A DNA stretch of 9,483 bases, taken from assembly GCA_005776735.1 (NCBI GenBank), contig SXOM01000189.1, positions 1 to 9,483 on the forward strand, read 5' to 3'. The DNA is from Pseudomonadota bacterium. Its GTDB lineage: Bacteria > Myxococcota_A > UBA796 > SXON01. The translations under genes and the position numbers were made by a program. Below, piece by piece: positions 1 to 6,952 of the stretch. Below the pieces are notes generated by a model. That model was not told the DNA's origin, made no database searches, and was given only the letters and a program-made list of their open reading frames with translations. Position 1 is the stretch's first letter; the number at the start of each line of letters is the position of its first letter.

Positions 1-2
1 AC

Positions 3-160
3 GGGCTCCTCGTCACGCTGCCGGAGCGGCTGCTCGGCCTGCCCAACGCCGAGGTCACCGCCACGAGCATGCTGATCCGAGGGGCGACGTTGTGGCTCGG
101 CGTGCTCTTCGGGGCGGTGGCGCTCTTGTTCGTCGAGGGCCGGCCCGCGCGTCCCAAGCT
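3..160 (+). CDS. C-terminal tail of a membrane protein, partial, 3' end unresolved
   Basis: Codons starting at base 3 are open from the left edge and show the strong G/C third-position bias of real genes here to roughly base 200. The translation has a charged/helical stretch (LPERLLGLPNAEV) and then a hydrophobic segment (LWLGVLFGAVALLF) followed by a basic end (EGRPARPK), as expected for the last membrane helix of an integral membrane protein. It could be a flippase-like protein of the UPF0104/LPG-synthase type, but this rests only on the general look of the tail. The frame has no stop: it runs on, with collapsing codon bias and Arg/Ala/Pro-rich content, into the FHA gene and stops only at 1326-1328. 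A TGA in another frame at 160-162 would end the protein sensibly if a one-base indel lies upstream. The end given here is therefore a guess. Confidence 0.4.
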
Positions 161-162
161 GA

Positions 163-431
163 CGGGTCAGGGCGGCGCCCCGCGCCCGTCCTGCCGGCGG
201 CCGGGTCCGGCGGGCGCCGCGCGGGACGATTCGGTGCCGGGAGGGGCGGGAGCGGGTCGCGCTTCGCGAGCGGGACGTAGGGCGACTCCGGCTTCGAGTG
301 ATCGCGCATCGCGGTCCGCGCGGCGATCCGCGCGCCGCGCGCCCGCCTCGGCCGCTCGCCGCGGCCGGTCGCGGCGCGGCGCCCATGATCGCCGGGCTCC
401 GCCTGTCCGCCCGCCGCGCTACGCTTCCGGT
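163..431. other. GC-rich spacer with no convincing gene
   Basis: This stretch lies between the membrane-protein tail and the FHA gene. All frames give Arg/Ala/Pro/Gly-rich low-complexity peptides, and the G/C third-position pattern seen in the neighbouring genes is lost. It contains many CGCG-rich short near-repeats, for example two adjacent copies of tccgcgcg around 317-336. I see no RNA gene and no convincing terminator. The last bases may carry the promoter of the FHA-kinase operon (see the weak -10-like entry). Confidence 0.5.
420..425 (+). promoter_or_regulatory. Weak -10-like hexamer just upstream of the FHA gene
   Basis: TACGCT at 420-425 matches the TATAAT consensus at only 3 of 6 bases, but it sits 6 nt before the GTG start at 432 in a region with no Shine-Dalgarno sequence. 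The same arrangement occurs at two other gene starts in this window, with the -10 8 nt before the start codon. It would give a leaderless transcript. No -35 match is visible. The call is weak on its own. Confidence 0.2.
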
Positions 432-1328
432 GTGCAGACCTACGTCGTCCTCGAGGCGCTCGCCGGGCAGAGCGTGGAGCTGAGCCCCGGTGACTTCATC
501 GGTCGATCCTCGGCCGCCGCCCTGTCGGTCGACGATGGGCGGGTCAGCGAAGCCCACGCGATGGTGAGCCTGCGCGAGGGGCAGCTCCACCTGCTTCCGC
601 TCCGCGGTGGCCTGGCCGTCGGCGGAGAGCCCGTGTCGCATGTCGTCTTGCGGCCGGGGCTCACCGTGGAGCTCGCCCCGGGCGTGCCGCTTCGGGTGGT
701 CGAGGTGCACCTGCCGGCCGAAGTGCTCGGCATCGAGGGCGAAGGGCTCGCCCGGCAGATGTTGCCCGCCGTGGGTTCGCTGGTCGACGAAGGTCGCCTG
801 CGGCTGGTGGCCGGGTGGCGCGAAGACGCGGTGGCCCAGCTCTGGACGGCGGGCGAGGGGTTCAGGGTGCGGGTCGGCGGCGAGACGCTCGGTGTGGCCG
901 CTGGCGACACGCTCACGCTCGGGGAGCGCCGCCTCCGATTCGTGGCGTTGCCGTTGGGCGAAGCGGGCCCCCGTACGACGCGCCGGCTGGGCGACTTCGC
1001 CGAGCCGCTGCACCTGATGGCGCGATTCGACACCGTGCAGGTGCACCGCCAGGAGCGCGCTCCGGTCATCTTCAGCGGGATGCAGGCGCGCCTGTTCACC
1101 GAGCTCGTCGCGGTCGACGGGCCGGTGGCGTGGTCGGTGCTGACCGGCGAGCTCTGGCCCGACGAGGACGACGCGTCGGTCCGTCGTGGCCGCCTCGATG
1201 CGCTGCTCTTGCGCGTGCGGCGGCGCCTCAGGGCGTCGGGCATCCGCGCCGATCTGGTACGTACCGACGGCGCGGGAACCCTCGAGCTGGTCCGGTATCC
1301 CCACGATCGGATCGAGGACTTCAGCTAG
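432..1328 (+). CDS. FHA domain / C-terminal winged-helix (OmpR/PhoB-like) regulator
   Basis: This is a 298-residue protein that probably binds a phosphothreonine partner and DNA. Residues about 1-92 look like an FHA beta-sandwich: the GRS turn (24-26), S39 and H42 of the S-x-x-H element, and regular beta strands. The usual Asn of the FHA ligand loop is not evident (RGGLAVGG). Residues about 120-172 form a second beta-rich segment. Residues about 205-297 resemble an OmpR/PhoB-type winged helix: FSGMQARLFTEL, then a LWPDED turn, an Arg-rich recognition-helix-like stretch (LLLRVRRRLRASGI), and a closing G-x-LELV hairpin. No receiver domain is present. The GTG at 432 is chosen because coding bias and the first FHA strand begin there; the frame is open upstream but not gene-like. 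The kinase gene starts 3 bases after its stop, so the two are very likely co-transcribed, and this protein may be the kinase's phospho-dependent output. Direct regulation is inferred. Confidence 0.8.
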   Translation: MQTYVVLEALAGQSVELSPGDFIGRSSAAALSVDDGRVSEAHAMVSLREGQLHLLPLRGGLAVGGEPVSHVVLRPGLTVELAPGVPLRVVEVHLPAEVLGIEGEGLARQMLPAVGSLVDEGRLRLVAGWREDAVAQLWTAGEGFRVRVGGETLGVAAGDTLTLGERRLRFVALPLGEAGPRTTRRLGDFAEPLHLMARFDTVQVHRQERAPVIFSGMQARLFTELVAVDGPVAWSVLTGELWPDEDDASVRRGRLDALLLRVRRRLRASGIRADLVRTDGAGTLELVRYPHDRIEDFS

Positions 1329-1331
1329 CCC

Positions 1332-4295
1332 ATGTCGTCCAATCCGCGCCCGGGGCAGCGCGTGCAGAGCGGTGGCACCACCGTCGGAGGGTCCGCTGGG
1401 CCCCTCGGCGCGCCGGCCGACCTGCCGTTCGAGGTGGGCGGGGTGCTCGGGCGCGGCGGCATGGGCGAGGTGCGGTCGGCGTGGGATCCCCGCCTCCGAC
1501 GCGACGTGGCCGTCAAGACCGTGCGCCCCGGCGACACCCACAGCGCGCAGCGCCTCGCGCGCGAGGCCCAGCTCACCGCGCGCCTGGAGCACCCGGGGAT
1601 CGTCCCGGTCTACGAAGCCGGCCGGGAGCCCGACGGGCGCCCGTGGTACGCGATGCGGCTGTTCACCGGCCGCAGCCTGGCCGACGCGATCCAGCGCACG
1701 CCCGACCTGCCGGGGCGGCTGCGCCTGGTCCGCCACGTCGCCGACGCCGCCCAGGCGCTCGCCTACGCGCACGGCCAGGGCATCGTCCACCGCGACGTGA
1801 AGCCCGCCAACGTGCTCACCGGCGCGTTCGGCGAGACCATCGTCGCCGACTGGGGCCTGGCGTGCACCCGCGAGGAGGGGCGCAAGGCCGAGCCGGGCGT
1901 GGGCACCCCCGGGTACATGAGCCCCGAGCAGGCGAGCGGCGAGCCGGTCGACGGTCGCGCCGACGTCTTCGCGCTGGGGGGCGTGCTCGCCGAGGTGCTG
2001 ACGGGCCTGCCGCCCGAAGACTGGGCGCGGGAGTCCCGCCGCCGCCGCGACCCGCCGTTGCCGCCAGAGCTCGTGGCCATCGCCGACAAGGCGCTCCAGG
2101 CGTCCGCCGACGCGCGGTATGCGTCGGCGAGCGCGTTCGCCGACGACCTGCTCGCCTGGTTCGAAGGGCGCCGGGTGGCGGCGCACGAGTACACGACCAC
2201 GGAGCTGCTCCTGCGGCTGGTGCAGCGCTGGCGGTTGCCGCTGCAGGTCGGTGGTGTCGGGCTCGGCGCGGTGTTGCTCGCGGTCGGCGTGGGGTGGACG
2301 CGCACCGCCGCCGAGCACGCCCGCGCCGAAGCGATGGCGGCCGAGGCCGCCGAAGCGCGCGAGGACGAACGTGTGGCCTTCGCCTCGGCGCTGCGAGCGC
2401 AGGCCTCGGCGGCCGCGAGCCAGGGCCTCGACATGGAGGCCGAGCTCCTGGCGGTGCACGCGGTGCGGCGCCACGACAGCCCAGAGGCGCGCGGGATGCT
2501 CGCCGCGGTCTTTGGCCGAGAGCGGTGGTCGGTGGTGCGCCGCGCGGCGCTTCCCTCGTGCAAGCGGGTCTTCCTCCACCCGGCGGGCGCGCCGATCCTG
2601 TGCATCCGAGGTGCAGAGGCCGCCATCGTGGACGCCGACGGGCGAGAGCTCGCCCGCGCCGACGGGCACTGGCGGCGCGGGATGTTCGACGTGGCGAGCA
2701 CCCGGCTCATCGTGGTCGGCGACGACCAGCGGGTCTGGCGCTGGGATTGGCCGCGGGAGCCGGTCCTCACCGCCGCCCACGGGGCCTCCACGGCCACGTC
2801 GCCGTTCACCGCCCAAGCGGGCCACGTCTCCACCCACACCTCGCAGGACGAGCACGTGGTCGACCTCGCCACCGGCGAGACCACGGTGACGACGAGCTGC
2901 CCGACCTCCGGCGCGGCCAACGCCACCTCGCTCACGTCGACGGGCGACCTCCTCGTCGGGTGTCGGTCGTCCTCGGTGCTCCTCCGCCATGGGGACGAGG
3001 TGCGTACGCTCCTCACGCTGTCCGCCGACGAGGGGCTCCCGACGCTCATCCAGGAGCTCGAGCCCGGCCTCGCCGCGGTGGGCACCACCCGCGGTTGGCT
3101 GCTCCTGGTGGGCCTGGACGGCACGCCGGGACCGCGCCGTCGGCTGGGCGAAGAGGCGGTCTTCACGCTCGCGTGGCGGGCGGGGCGCGCCCTGGTCGGC
3201 ATCAGCGGCGGCGATGCGGTGGTGTGGGACACCGTCACCGACGTCGTCTCGCTCCGGCTACGGCACCGGGGCCTGTGGGGAACCTGGCTCGACGACGACC
3301 ACTTCCGGCTCGTCGGCCACGCCATCGAAGACCGGGCCGCCCCGCGGGACACCCACCCCCACCGCTTGCTCCTCGACACCGGCGTGACGGCGTTGGCGTG
3401 GGCGACGGACGGCACGGGCCTCGTCGCGACGCAGGGCAACGGCCTGGCGCTGGCGCTCGATCCTCGCACCGGCGCGCAGCGGGCCCCCTTCTTCGGGGCG
3501 GCCGGGGTTGCCAAGGACGTCGCCTTCTCGCCCGACGGCGCCGCCTTCGCGGTGACGTCGGCGGCGGGGGAGCAGGCCATCTACGCGTGGCCGGCCCTCA
3601 CCGAGCTGCGGCGGGCGAAGTTCGCCAACTCTCGGCGCGTCGCCTGGCTGCGACGTACGGGGGTCGTCGTGGCGCCCTACAAGCCCGAGCTGTGGTCGTT
3701 CCCGCTCTCGCCGGCGGCGCCGATGGCCAAGCTCAGTGAGCCCGGCTTCCAGGACCTCGAAGGCAACGCGGAGGGCACCGCCCTGGCAGGCCTGGACGAC
3801 ATGGGCGGCGTCTGGCTCGGGACCGACGGCGCGTCGGTCACGTGGACCCGCCTGGCCGAGGTGAAAGAGTCCACGGGCGTGGCGATCTCGGGCACCAACG
3901 TGTTCGTCGGGGACGCGACGTCGCTCCGACGTTTCCACCCCGACGGGACCGTCACCTGGACCGCACCGACCCCCGGCAACGTCATCGACCTCGCGGCCTC
4001 GCCGGACGGGCGGTGGTTGGCGGTCGGCACCCTCGACGGTGCGGTGTCGGTGTGGGCGGTCGGCGAGTCCGAGCCCCGCGCGCGAACCAGCGGCCACCGG
4101 GCGCGCGTGTCGGCGTTGGCGTTCTCGGCGAACAGTCAGTGGCTCGCTTCGGGGAGCTGGGACGGCGAGGTGCGCATCTGGGCGGTCGGTGCGCTCTCCG
4201 CGGACGCCGGCCCGCTCGTGGCCGAGGCCGAAGCCGCGTGGGGGGTGAACCTCGACGCGGTCTTGTCGCCCGACGTGGTCGCCGACGGGCGGTGA
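1332..4295 (+). CDS. Transmembrane Ser/Thr protein kinase with WD40-type beta-propeller C-terminus
   Basis: This 987-residue Hanks-type kinase phosphorylates Ser/Thr residues on partner proteins. Kinase domain (about 33-278): glycine loop GRGGMGEV (40-47), VAVK with ATP lysine K62, likely helix-C glutamate E78, catalytic loop HRDVKPAN (153-160) with D155 and N160, metal site DWG (173-175) in place of DFG, then GTPGYMSPEQ (191-200) as activation/P+1 segment with SPE in place of APE. All residues needed for activity appear present. A hydrophobic helix (about 303-322) is followed by an Ala/Glu-rich helical stretch (325-380). Residues about 390-975 form degenerate WD40-type repeats, clearest at the end (SPDGRWLAVGTLDGAVSVW; WLASGSWDGEVRIW). 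With a PknB-like topology the propeller would lie outside the cytoplasmic membrane as a sensor; this is inferred. The gene is 3 bp downstream of the FHA/wHTH gene. A GAGGA sequence lies 13 nt before the ATG, rather far for a ribosome site, so translation may be coupled. Confidence 0.93.
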   Translation: MSSNPRPGQRVQSGGTTVGGSAGPLGAPADLPFEVGGVLGRGGMGEVRSAWDPRLRRDVAVKTVRPGDTHSAQRLAREAQLTARLEHPGIVPVYEAGREPDGRPWYAMRLFTGRSLADAIQRTPDLPGRLRLVRHVADAAQALAYAHGQGIVHRDVKPANVLTGAFGETIVADWGLACTREEGRKAEPGVGTPGYMSPEQASGEPVDGRADVFALGGVLAEVLTGLPPEDWARESRRRRDPPLPPELVAIADKALQASADARYASASAFADDLLAWFEGRRVAAHEYTTTELLLRLVQRWRLPLQVGGVGLGAVLLAVGVGWTRTAAEHARAEAMAAEAAEAREDERVAFASALRAQASAAASQGLDMEAELLAVHAVRRHDSPEARGMLAAVFGRERWSVVRRAALPSCKRVFLHPAGAPILCIRGAEAAIVDADGRELARADGHWRRGMFDVASTRLIVVGDDQRVWRWDWPREPVLTAAHGASTATSPFTAQAGHVSTHTSQDEHVVDLATGETTVTTSCPTSGAANATSLTSTGDLLVGCRSSSVLLRHGDEVRTLLTLSADEGLPTLIQELEPGLAAVGTTRGWLLLVGLDGTPGPRRRLGEEAVFTLAWRAGRALVGISGGDAVVWDTVTDVVSLRLRHRGLWGTWLDDDHFRLVGHAIEDRAAPRDTHPHRLLLDTGVTALAWATDGTGLVATQGNGLALALDPRTGAQRAPFFGAAGVAKDVAFSPDGAAFAVTSAAGEQAIYAWPALTELRRAKFANSRRVAWLRRTGVVVAPYKPELWSFPLSPAAPMAKLSEPGFQDLEGNAEGTALAGLDDMGGVWLGTDGASVTWTRLAEVKESTGVAISGTNVFVGDATSLRRFHPDGTVTWTAPTPGNVIDLAASPDGRWLAVGTLDGAVSVWAVGESEPRARTSGHRARVSALAFSANSQWLASGSWDGEVRIWAVGALSADAGPLVAEAEAAWGVNLDAVLSPDVVADGR

Positions 4296-4306
4296 CGGTG
4301 TGGGGG

Positions 4307-4343
4307 CGCCCCGCCGCGACCGGCCCCTCGAGCGGCCGGGGCG
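4307..4343 (+). terminator. GC-rich hairpin after the kinase gene, possible weak terminator
   Basis: CGCCCCG plus CCGC (4307-4317) can pair with GCGG (4332-4335) and CGGGGCG (4337-4343). This makes an 11-bp stem with one bulged C and a 14-nt loop. It begins 11 bases after the kinase stop and ends before the helicase promoter, the right place for a terminator. There is no T-run after it, so intrinsic termination is doubtful, and GC hairpins arise by chance in such DNA. Confidence 0.25.
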
Positions 4344-4362
4344 GGTGCGTGGCGCGCTGCTC

Positions 4363-4390
4363 TTGACAAGCCTGAACGGGCGTTTAGCAT
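4363..4390 (+). promoter_or_regulatory. Sigma-70-type promoter of the XPB-Bax1 genes, probably leaderless
   Basis: A perfect -35 box TTGACA (4363-4368) is separated by 16 nt from TAGCAT (4385-4390), which matches TATAAT at 4 of 6 bases. This short AT-containing patch stands out from the surrounding GC-rich DNA. The ATG of the helicase gene begins at 4399, 8 nt after the -10 box. Transcription would therefore start at or within a few bases of the start codon, and no Shine-Dalgarno sequence is present. The helicase-nuclease pair thus appears to have its own promoter, independent of the kinase operon. Confidence 0.65.
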
Positions 4391-4398
4391 GGCGCCGG

Positions 4399-5763
4399 AT
4401 GGCATGGACCCTCCGATACGAGGGCGGCACCCTCGTCCTCCACGGCCCCGAGCGCGACGCGCTGCCCGAGGGCTTTTCGTGGGACGACCGGGTGGGCGCG
4501 GCCCGTGCGCATGGCCACCAGTACGCGGCGCTGGTCGAGCGCTGTCGGGCCGATGGCACCGAGCTCGTCGACGAGGCGCGGGCCTACGCGCGCCTGCCCG
4601 ACCTGCGGCACCTCTCCACGCGCAGCGCCCGTGACTACCAGCGCGCGGCGGTCGAGGCGTGGCGGGCGGCGCGCTGGCGCGGCATCGTGGTGCTGCCCAC
4701 CGGCGCGGGAAAGAGCTTCGTGGCCGAGTCGTGCATCGCGTTGGCCCAGCGCAGCACGCTGGTGGTGGTGCCGACCCTCGACCTGATGAGCCAGTGGTAC
4801 GGCAACCTCCACGCCGCCTTCGGCGTCGAGATCGGCGCGCTCGGGGGCGGCCGGCACGAGGTGCGCGACATCACGGTCACCACCTACGACTCGGCGTGGA
4901 TGCACATGGATCGTTACGGCGACCGGTTCGGCCTCGTCGTCTTCGACGAGGTGCATCACCTCCCGGCGCCGATGTACCTCCGGGCGGCCATGTCGATGAT
5001 CGCGCCGCTGCGGCTCGGCCTCACCGCCACGCTCGAGCGGCCCGACGGGCGCCACGAAGAGCTGTTCCCGCTCGTCGGGCCGGTGGTGCACCGCGTCGAG
5101 ATCCCCCAGCTCGCGGGCGACTTCCTGGCTCCGTACGAGGTCGAGGTGGTCGAGGTCGCGCTCTCCGCCGACGAAGAGCGGCGGTACGCCGAGCTCCGCG
5201 GGACCTACCGCGACTTCGTCACCTCCCGCCGCATCTCCATGCGTGGGCCCGACGGGTGGAGCCGTTTTGTGATCGAGGCCAGCCGCAGCCGGGAGGGGCG
5301 GGCGGCGTTCAAGGCGTTCCTGGCGGCCAAGGCCATCGCCCACGGGGGCGAGCGCAAGGTCGAGATGGTGCGCCAGATTCTCGCGGCCGAGGCCGGTCGG
5401 CGGGCGATCGTGTTCACCAACGACAACGCCACCGCGTTGCGGGTCAGCCGCGAGCTGCTCGTCCCGTGCATCACGCACCACACCGAGCTCAAGGAGCGGC
5501 GGTGGATCCTCGACGCCTTCTCGGCCGGCGAGGTCCGGTGCATCACCACCAGTCGCGTGCTCAACGAGGGGGTCGATCTCCCCGCGGCCGAGGTCGCGAT
5601 CATCGTCAGCGGCACGTCCACGGTGCGCGAAGCGGTGCAGCGGCTCGGGCGCATCCTCCGCCCTTCGGGCGACAAGCAGGCCATCCTCTACGAGCTCGTC
5701 TCCGCGGGCACCACCGAGTCCGCCGCGAGCTCGCGCCGCCGGGAGCACGATGCTTACCGGTGA
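4399..5763 (+). CDS. XPB-family SF2 DNA helicase (archaeal XPB type, Bax1 partner)
   Basis: This 454-residue ATP-driven 3'-5' helicase/translocase belongs to the XPB (ERCC3) family; the length matches archaeal XPB. An N-terminal damage-recognition-like domain spans about 1-75. Helicase motifs follow in order: Y80-Q81, Walker A LPTGAGKS (99-106), Ia VVVPTLDLMSQW (122-133), DEVH box (183-186), GLTAT (207-211), IVFT (337-340), VLNEGVDLP (387-395) and QRLGRILRPSG (414-424). Residues about 266-313, between the two helicase lobes, match the XPB thumb region. The C-terminus (LYELVSAGTTESAASSRRR) resembles Archaeoglobus XPB as I recall it. The XPB signature Arg-Glu-Asp is R214-P215-D216 here, within ERPDGRHE, so the Glu is replaced. 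The ATG at 4399 fits both the XPB N-terminus and the promoter 8 nt upstream. Its end overlaps the Bax1-type nuclease gene by 14 nt. A role in DNA repair, by unwinding near damage for the nuclease, is inferred from the family. Confidence 0.92.
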   Translation: MAWTLRYEGGTLVLHGPERDALPEGFSWDDRVGAARAHGHQYAALVERCRADGTELVDEARAYARLPDLRHLSTRSARDYQRAAVEAWRAARWRGIVVLPTGAGKSFVAESCIALAQRSTLVVVPTLDLMSQWYGNLHAAFGVEIGALGGGRHEVRDITVTTYDSAWMHMDRYGDRFGLVVFDEVHHLPAPMYLRAAMSMIAPLRLGLTATLERPDGRHEELFPLVGPVVHRVEIPQLAGDFLAPYEVEVVEVALSADEERRYAELRGTYRDFVTSRRISMRGPDGWSRFVIEASRSREGRAAFKAFLAAKAIAHGGERKVEMVRQILAAEAGRRAIVFTNDNATALRVSRELLVPCITHHTELKERRWILDAFSAGEVRCITTSRVLNEGVDLPAAEVAIIVSGTSTVREAVQRLGRILRPSGDKQAILYELVSAGTTESAASSRRREHDAYR

Positions 5764-6952
5764 CCTCGTGCGCGCCACGGTCAAGGACGGGCGCGCGCGC
5801 CCGGGGTTCCTCGACCCGGAGTCCGACCGTCACCGGGAGCGGGCCGAGGAGATCCTCGGCTGCATCACCGGCGGCGTGGGCCGGCGGCGGGCCGACCTCG
5901 ACGAAGAGCTCGAGGGCCTGTTGGGCGACGCCACCGACCGCAAGCTGTTCGACGGCCTGGCCAAGCTCGTCTTCGACGTGTGCGAGTTCGAGACGAGCGC
6001 GCCCATCCCCCCCCGCGAGCTGCGCCAGAAGGTGTGGCTCGAGAGCGCGCGGCGGGGCCCGCTCTCCACCGTCGAGCTGGAGGGCGCGGCCACGGTTGCG
6101 TCGGTCTACGCCGCGGTCGCGGCCGAGCTCGGGGTCGATCCCGCCACGCTCCCCGACGCGCTGTACGCCGATCACCCCGCCGAGCAGCGGCTCCTCGGCC
6201 ACCGGGCGGGCGACGCGCGGTGGTTGCTCGACCGGTACAACCTCGCGCTGGTGCAGGCGTTGTTGTTCTCCGCCGAGCGGCTTCACGTCCGGGTGCCCGA
6301 CGCCACCCCCGCGGCGGCGCGCCAATTGCTCCGCGCGGTGAAGTTCAACCAGCTCTGCTTCACCGGTTCGCGCGAAGGCCCCGATCTGCTCTTGCAGCTC
6401 GACGGGCCGGCGTCGTTGTTGGCCCAGGGCAGCCGCTACGGACTCGCGCTCGCGAAGTTCCTGCCCACGCTCGTGCTCCAGCCGCGCTGGTCGTTGCAGG
6501 CGGGCGTGAAGGTGCGCCACTACAAGCCCACGCTCGTGCTCGACCAGGAGTCGGGCCTGCGCAGCGAAGCGCGCGACGTCGGCAACTACGAAACGCGCGA
6601 GGCCATCTGGTTCGCGGAGCGCTTCGAGGCGCTCGAGTCGGGGTGGGTCCTCGAGCGCGACCCCACGCCGATCGTGCAGGGGAGCGAAGGCGTGGTGGTC
6701 CCCGACTTCAGCTTCCGCAAGGGTGCGCGCGTCGCGCACCTCGAGATCCTCGGGTTCTGGCGCAAGGGAACGATCGAAAAGCGGCTGGGCCTGCTCAAGA
6801 AGTACGGACCGAAGAACCTCGTGCTCGCGGTCAGCAAGCGCTTCTGCACCGAGAAGGCGGCCGAACTTCCCGAGCAGGTGGTCCCGTTCGCGGAGGTCAT
6901 CCCGGCCAAACAGGTGCTCGAGCGCGTCGAGGCCGTCGCCGCGCGCGGGTAG
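5750..6952 (+). CDS. Bax1-family (DUF790) nuclease, partner of XPB helicase
   Basis: This 400-residue protein is the Bax1 ("binds archaeal XPB") / DUF790 type, a structure-specific DNA nuclease that works in complex with XPB. The N-terminus MLTGDLVRATVKDGRARPGF (1-20) is typical of the family. The C-terminal third carries a PD-(D/E)XK-like nuclease core: VVPDFSFRKG with D319, then a strand ending in LEILGFWRKG with E332, and further LVLAVSKRF (357-365). D319 and E332 are the likely metal-binding residues. The family motif is E-I-x-G-F-W rather than a simple ExK, so the lysine cannot be assigned from sequence alone. The middle part (about 155-260) is helical and well conserved in appearance (RYNLALVQALLF; VKFNQLCF). 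The ATG lies inside the helicase gene, overlapping it by 14 nt, with a GGGAG 4 nt upstream; this implies co-translation and equimolar supply. The stop directly abuts the stop of the convergent dehydratase gene. Confidence 0.9.
   Translation: MLTGDLVRATVKDGRARPGFLDPESDRHRERAEEILGCITGGVGRRRADLDEELEGLLGDATDRKLFDGLAKLVFDVCEFETSAPIPPRELRQKVWLESARRGPLSTVELEGAATVASVYAAVAAELGVDPATLPDALYADHPAEQRLLGHRAGDARWLLDRYNLALVQALLFSAERLHVRVPDATPAAARQLLRAVKFNQLCFTGSREGPDLLLQLDGPASLLAQGSRYGLALAKFLPTLVLQPRWSLQAGVKVRHYKPTLVLDQESGLRSEARDVGNYETREAIWFAERFEALESGWVLERDPTPIVQGSEGVVVPDFSFRKGARVAHLEILGFWRKGTIEKRLGLLKKYGPKNLVLAVSKRFCTEKAAELPEQVVPFAEVIPAKQVLERVEAVAARG

Noticed and set aside
55..309. 84-codon minus-strand frame at the left edge
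   Set aside because: Pro/Arg-rich low-complexity translation with no ribosome site or motif.
69..431. ATG at 69 as the start of the FHA protein
   Set aside because: It would add about 120 residues made of a membrane helix plus low-complexity Arg/Ala/Pro sequence. Coding bias restarts near 432, where the FHA fold begins.
1763..3580. 605-codon minus-strand frame opposite the kinase
   Set aside because: Ser/Arg/Ala-rich translation without motifs, antisense to a well-supported gene.
815..3739. 974-codon plus-strand open frame across the FHA and kinase genes
   Set aside because: It is out of frame with both, its translation is Arg/Ala/Gly-rich without domains, and the kinase motifs lie in the other frame. 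It is an open shadow caused by GC-rich codons.
4384..5784. 466-codon minus-strand frame opposite the helicase
   Set aside because: His/Arg/Glu-rich shadow with no recognisable domain; the plus strand carries all helicase motifs.
4399..6952. Reading the helicase-nuclease pair as a restriction-modification or anti-phage system
   Set aside because: No methyltransferase or specificity subunit is nearby, and both proteins fit XPB and Bax1 better. A defence role is not excluded but nothing in the window supports it.
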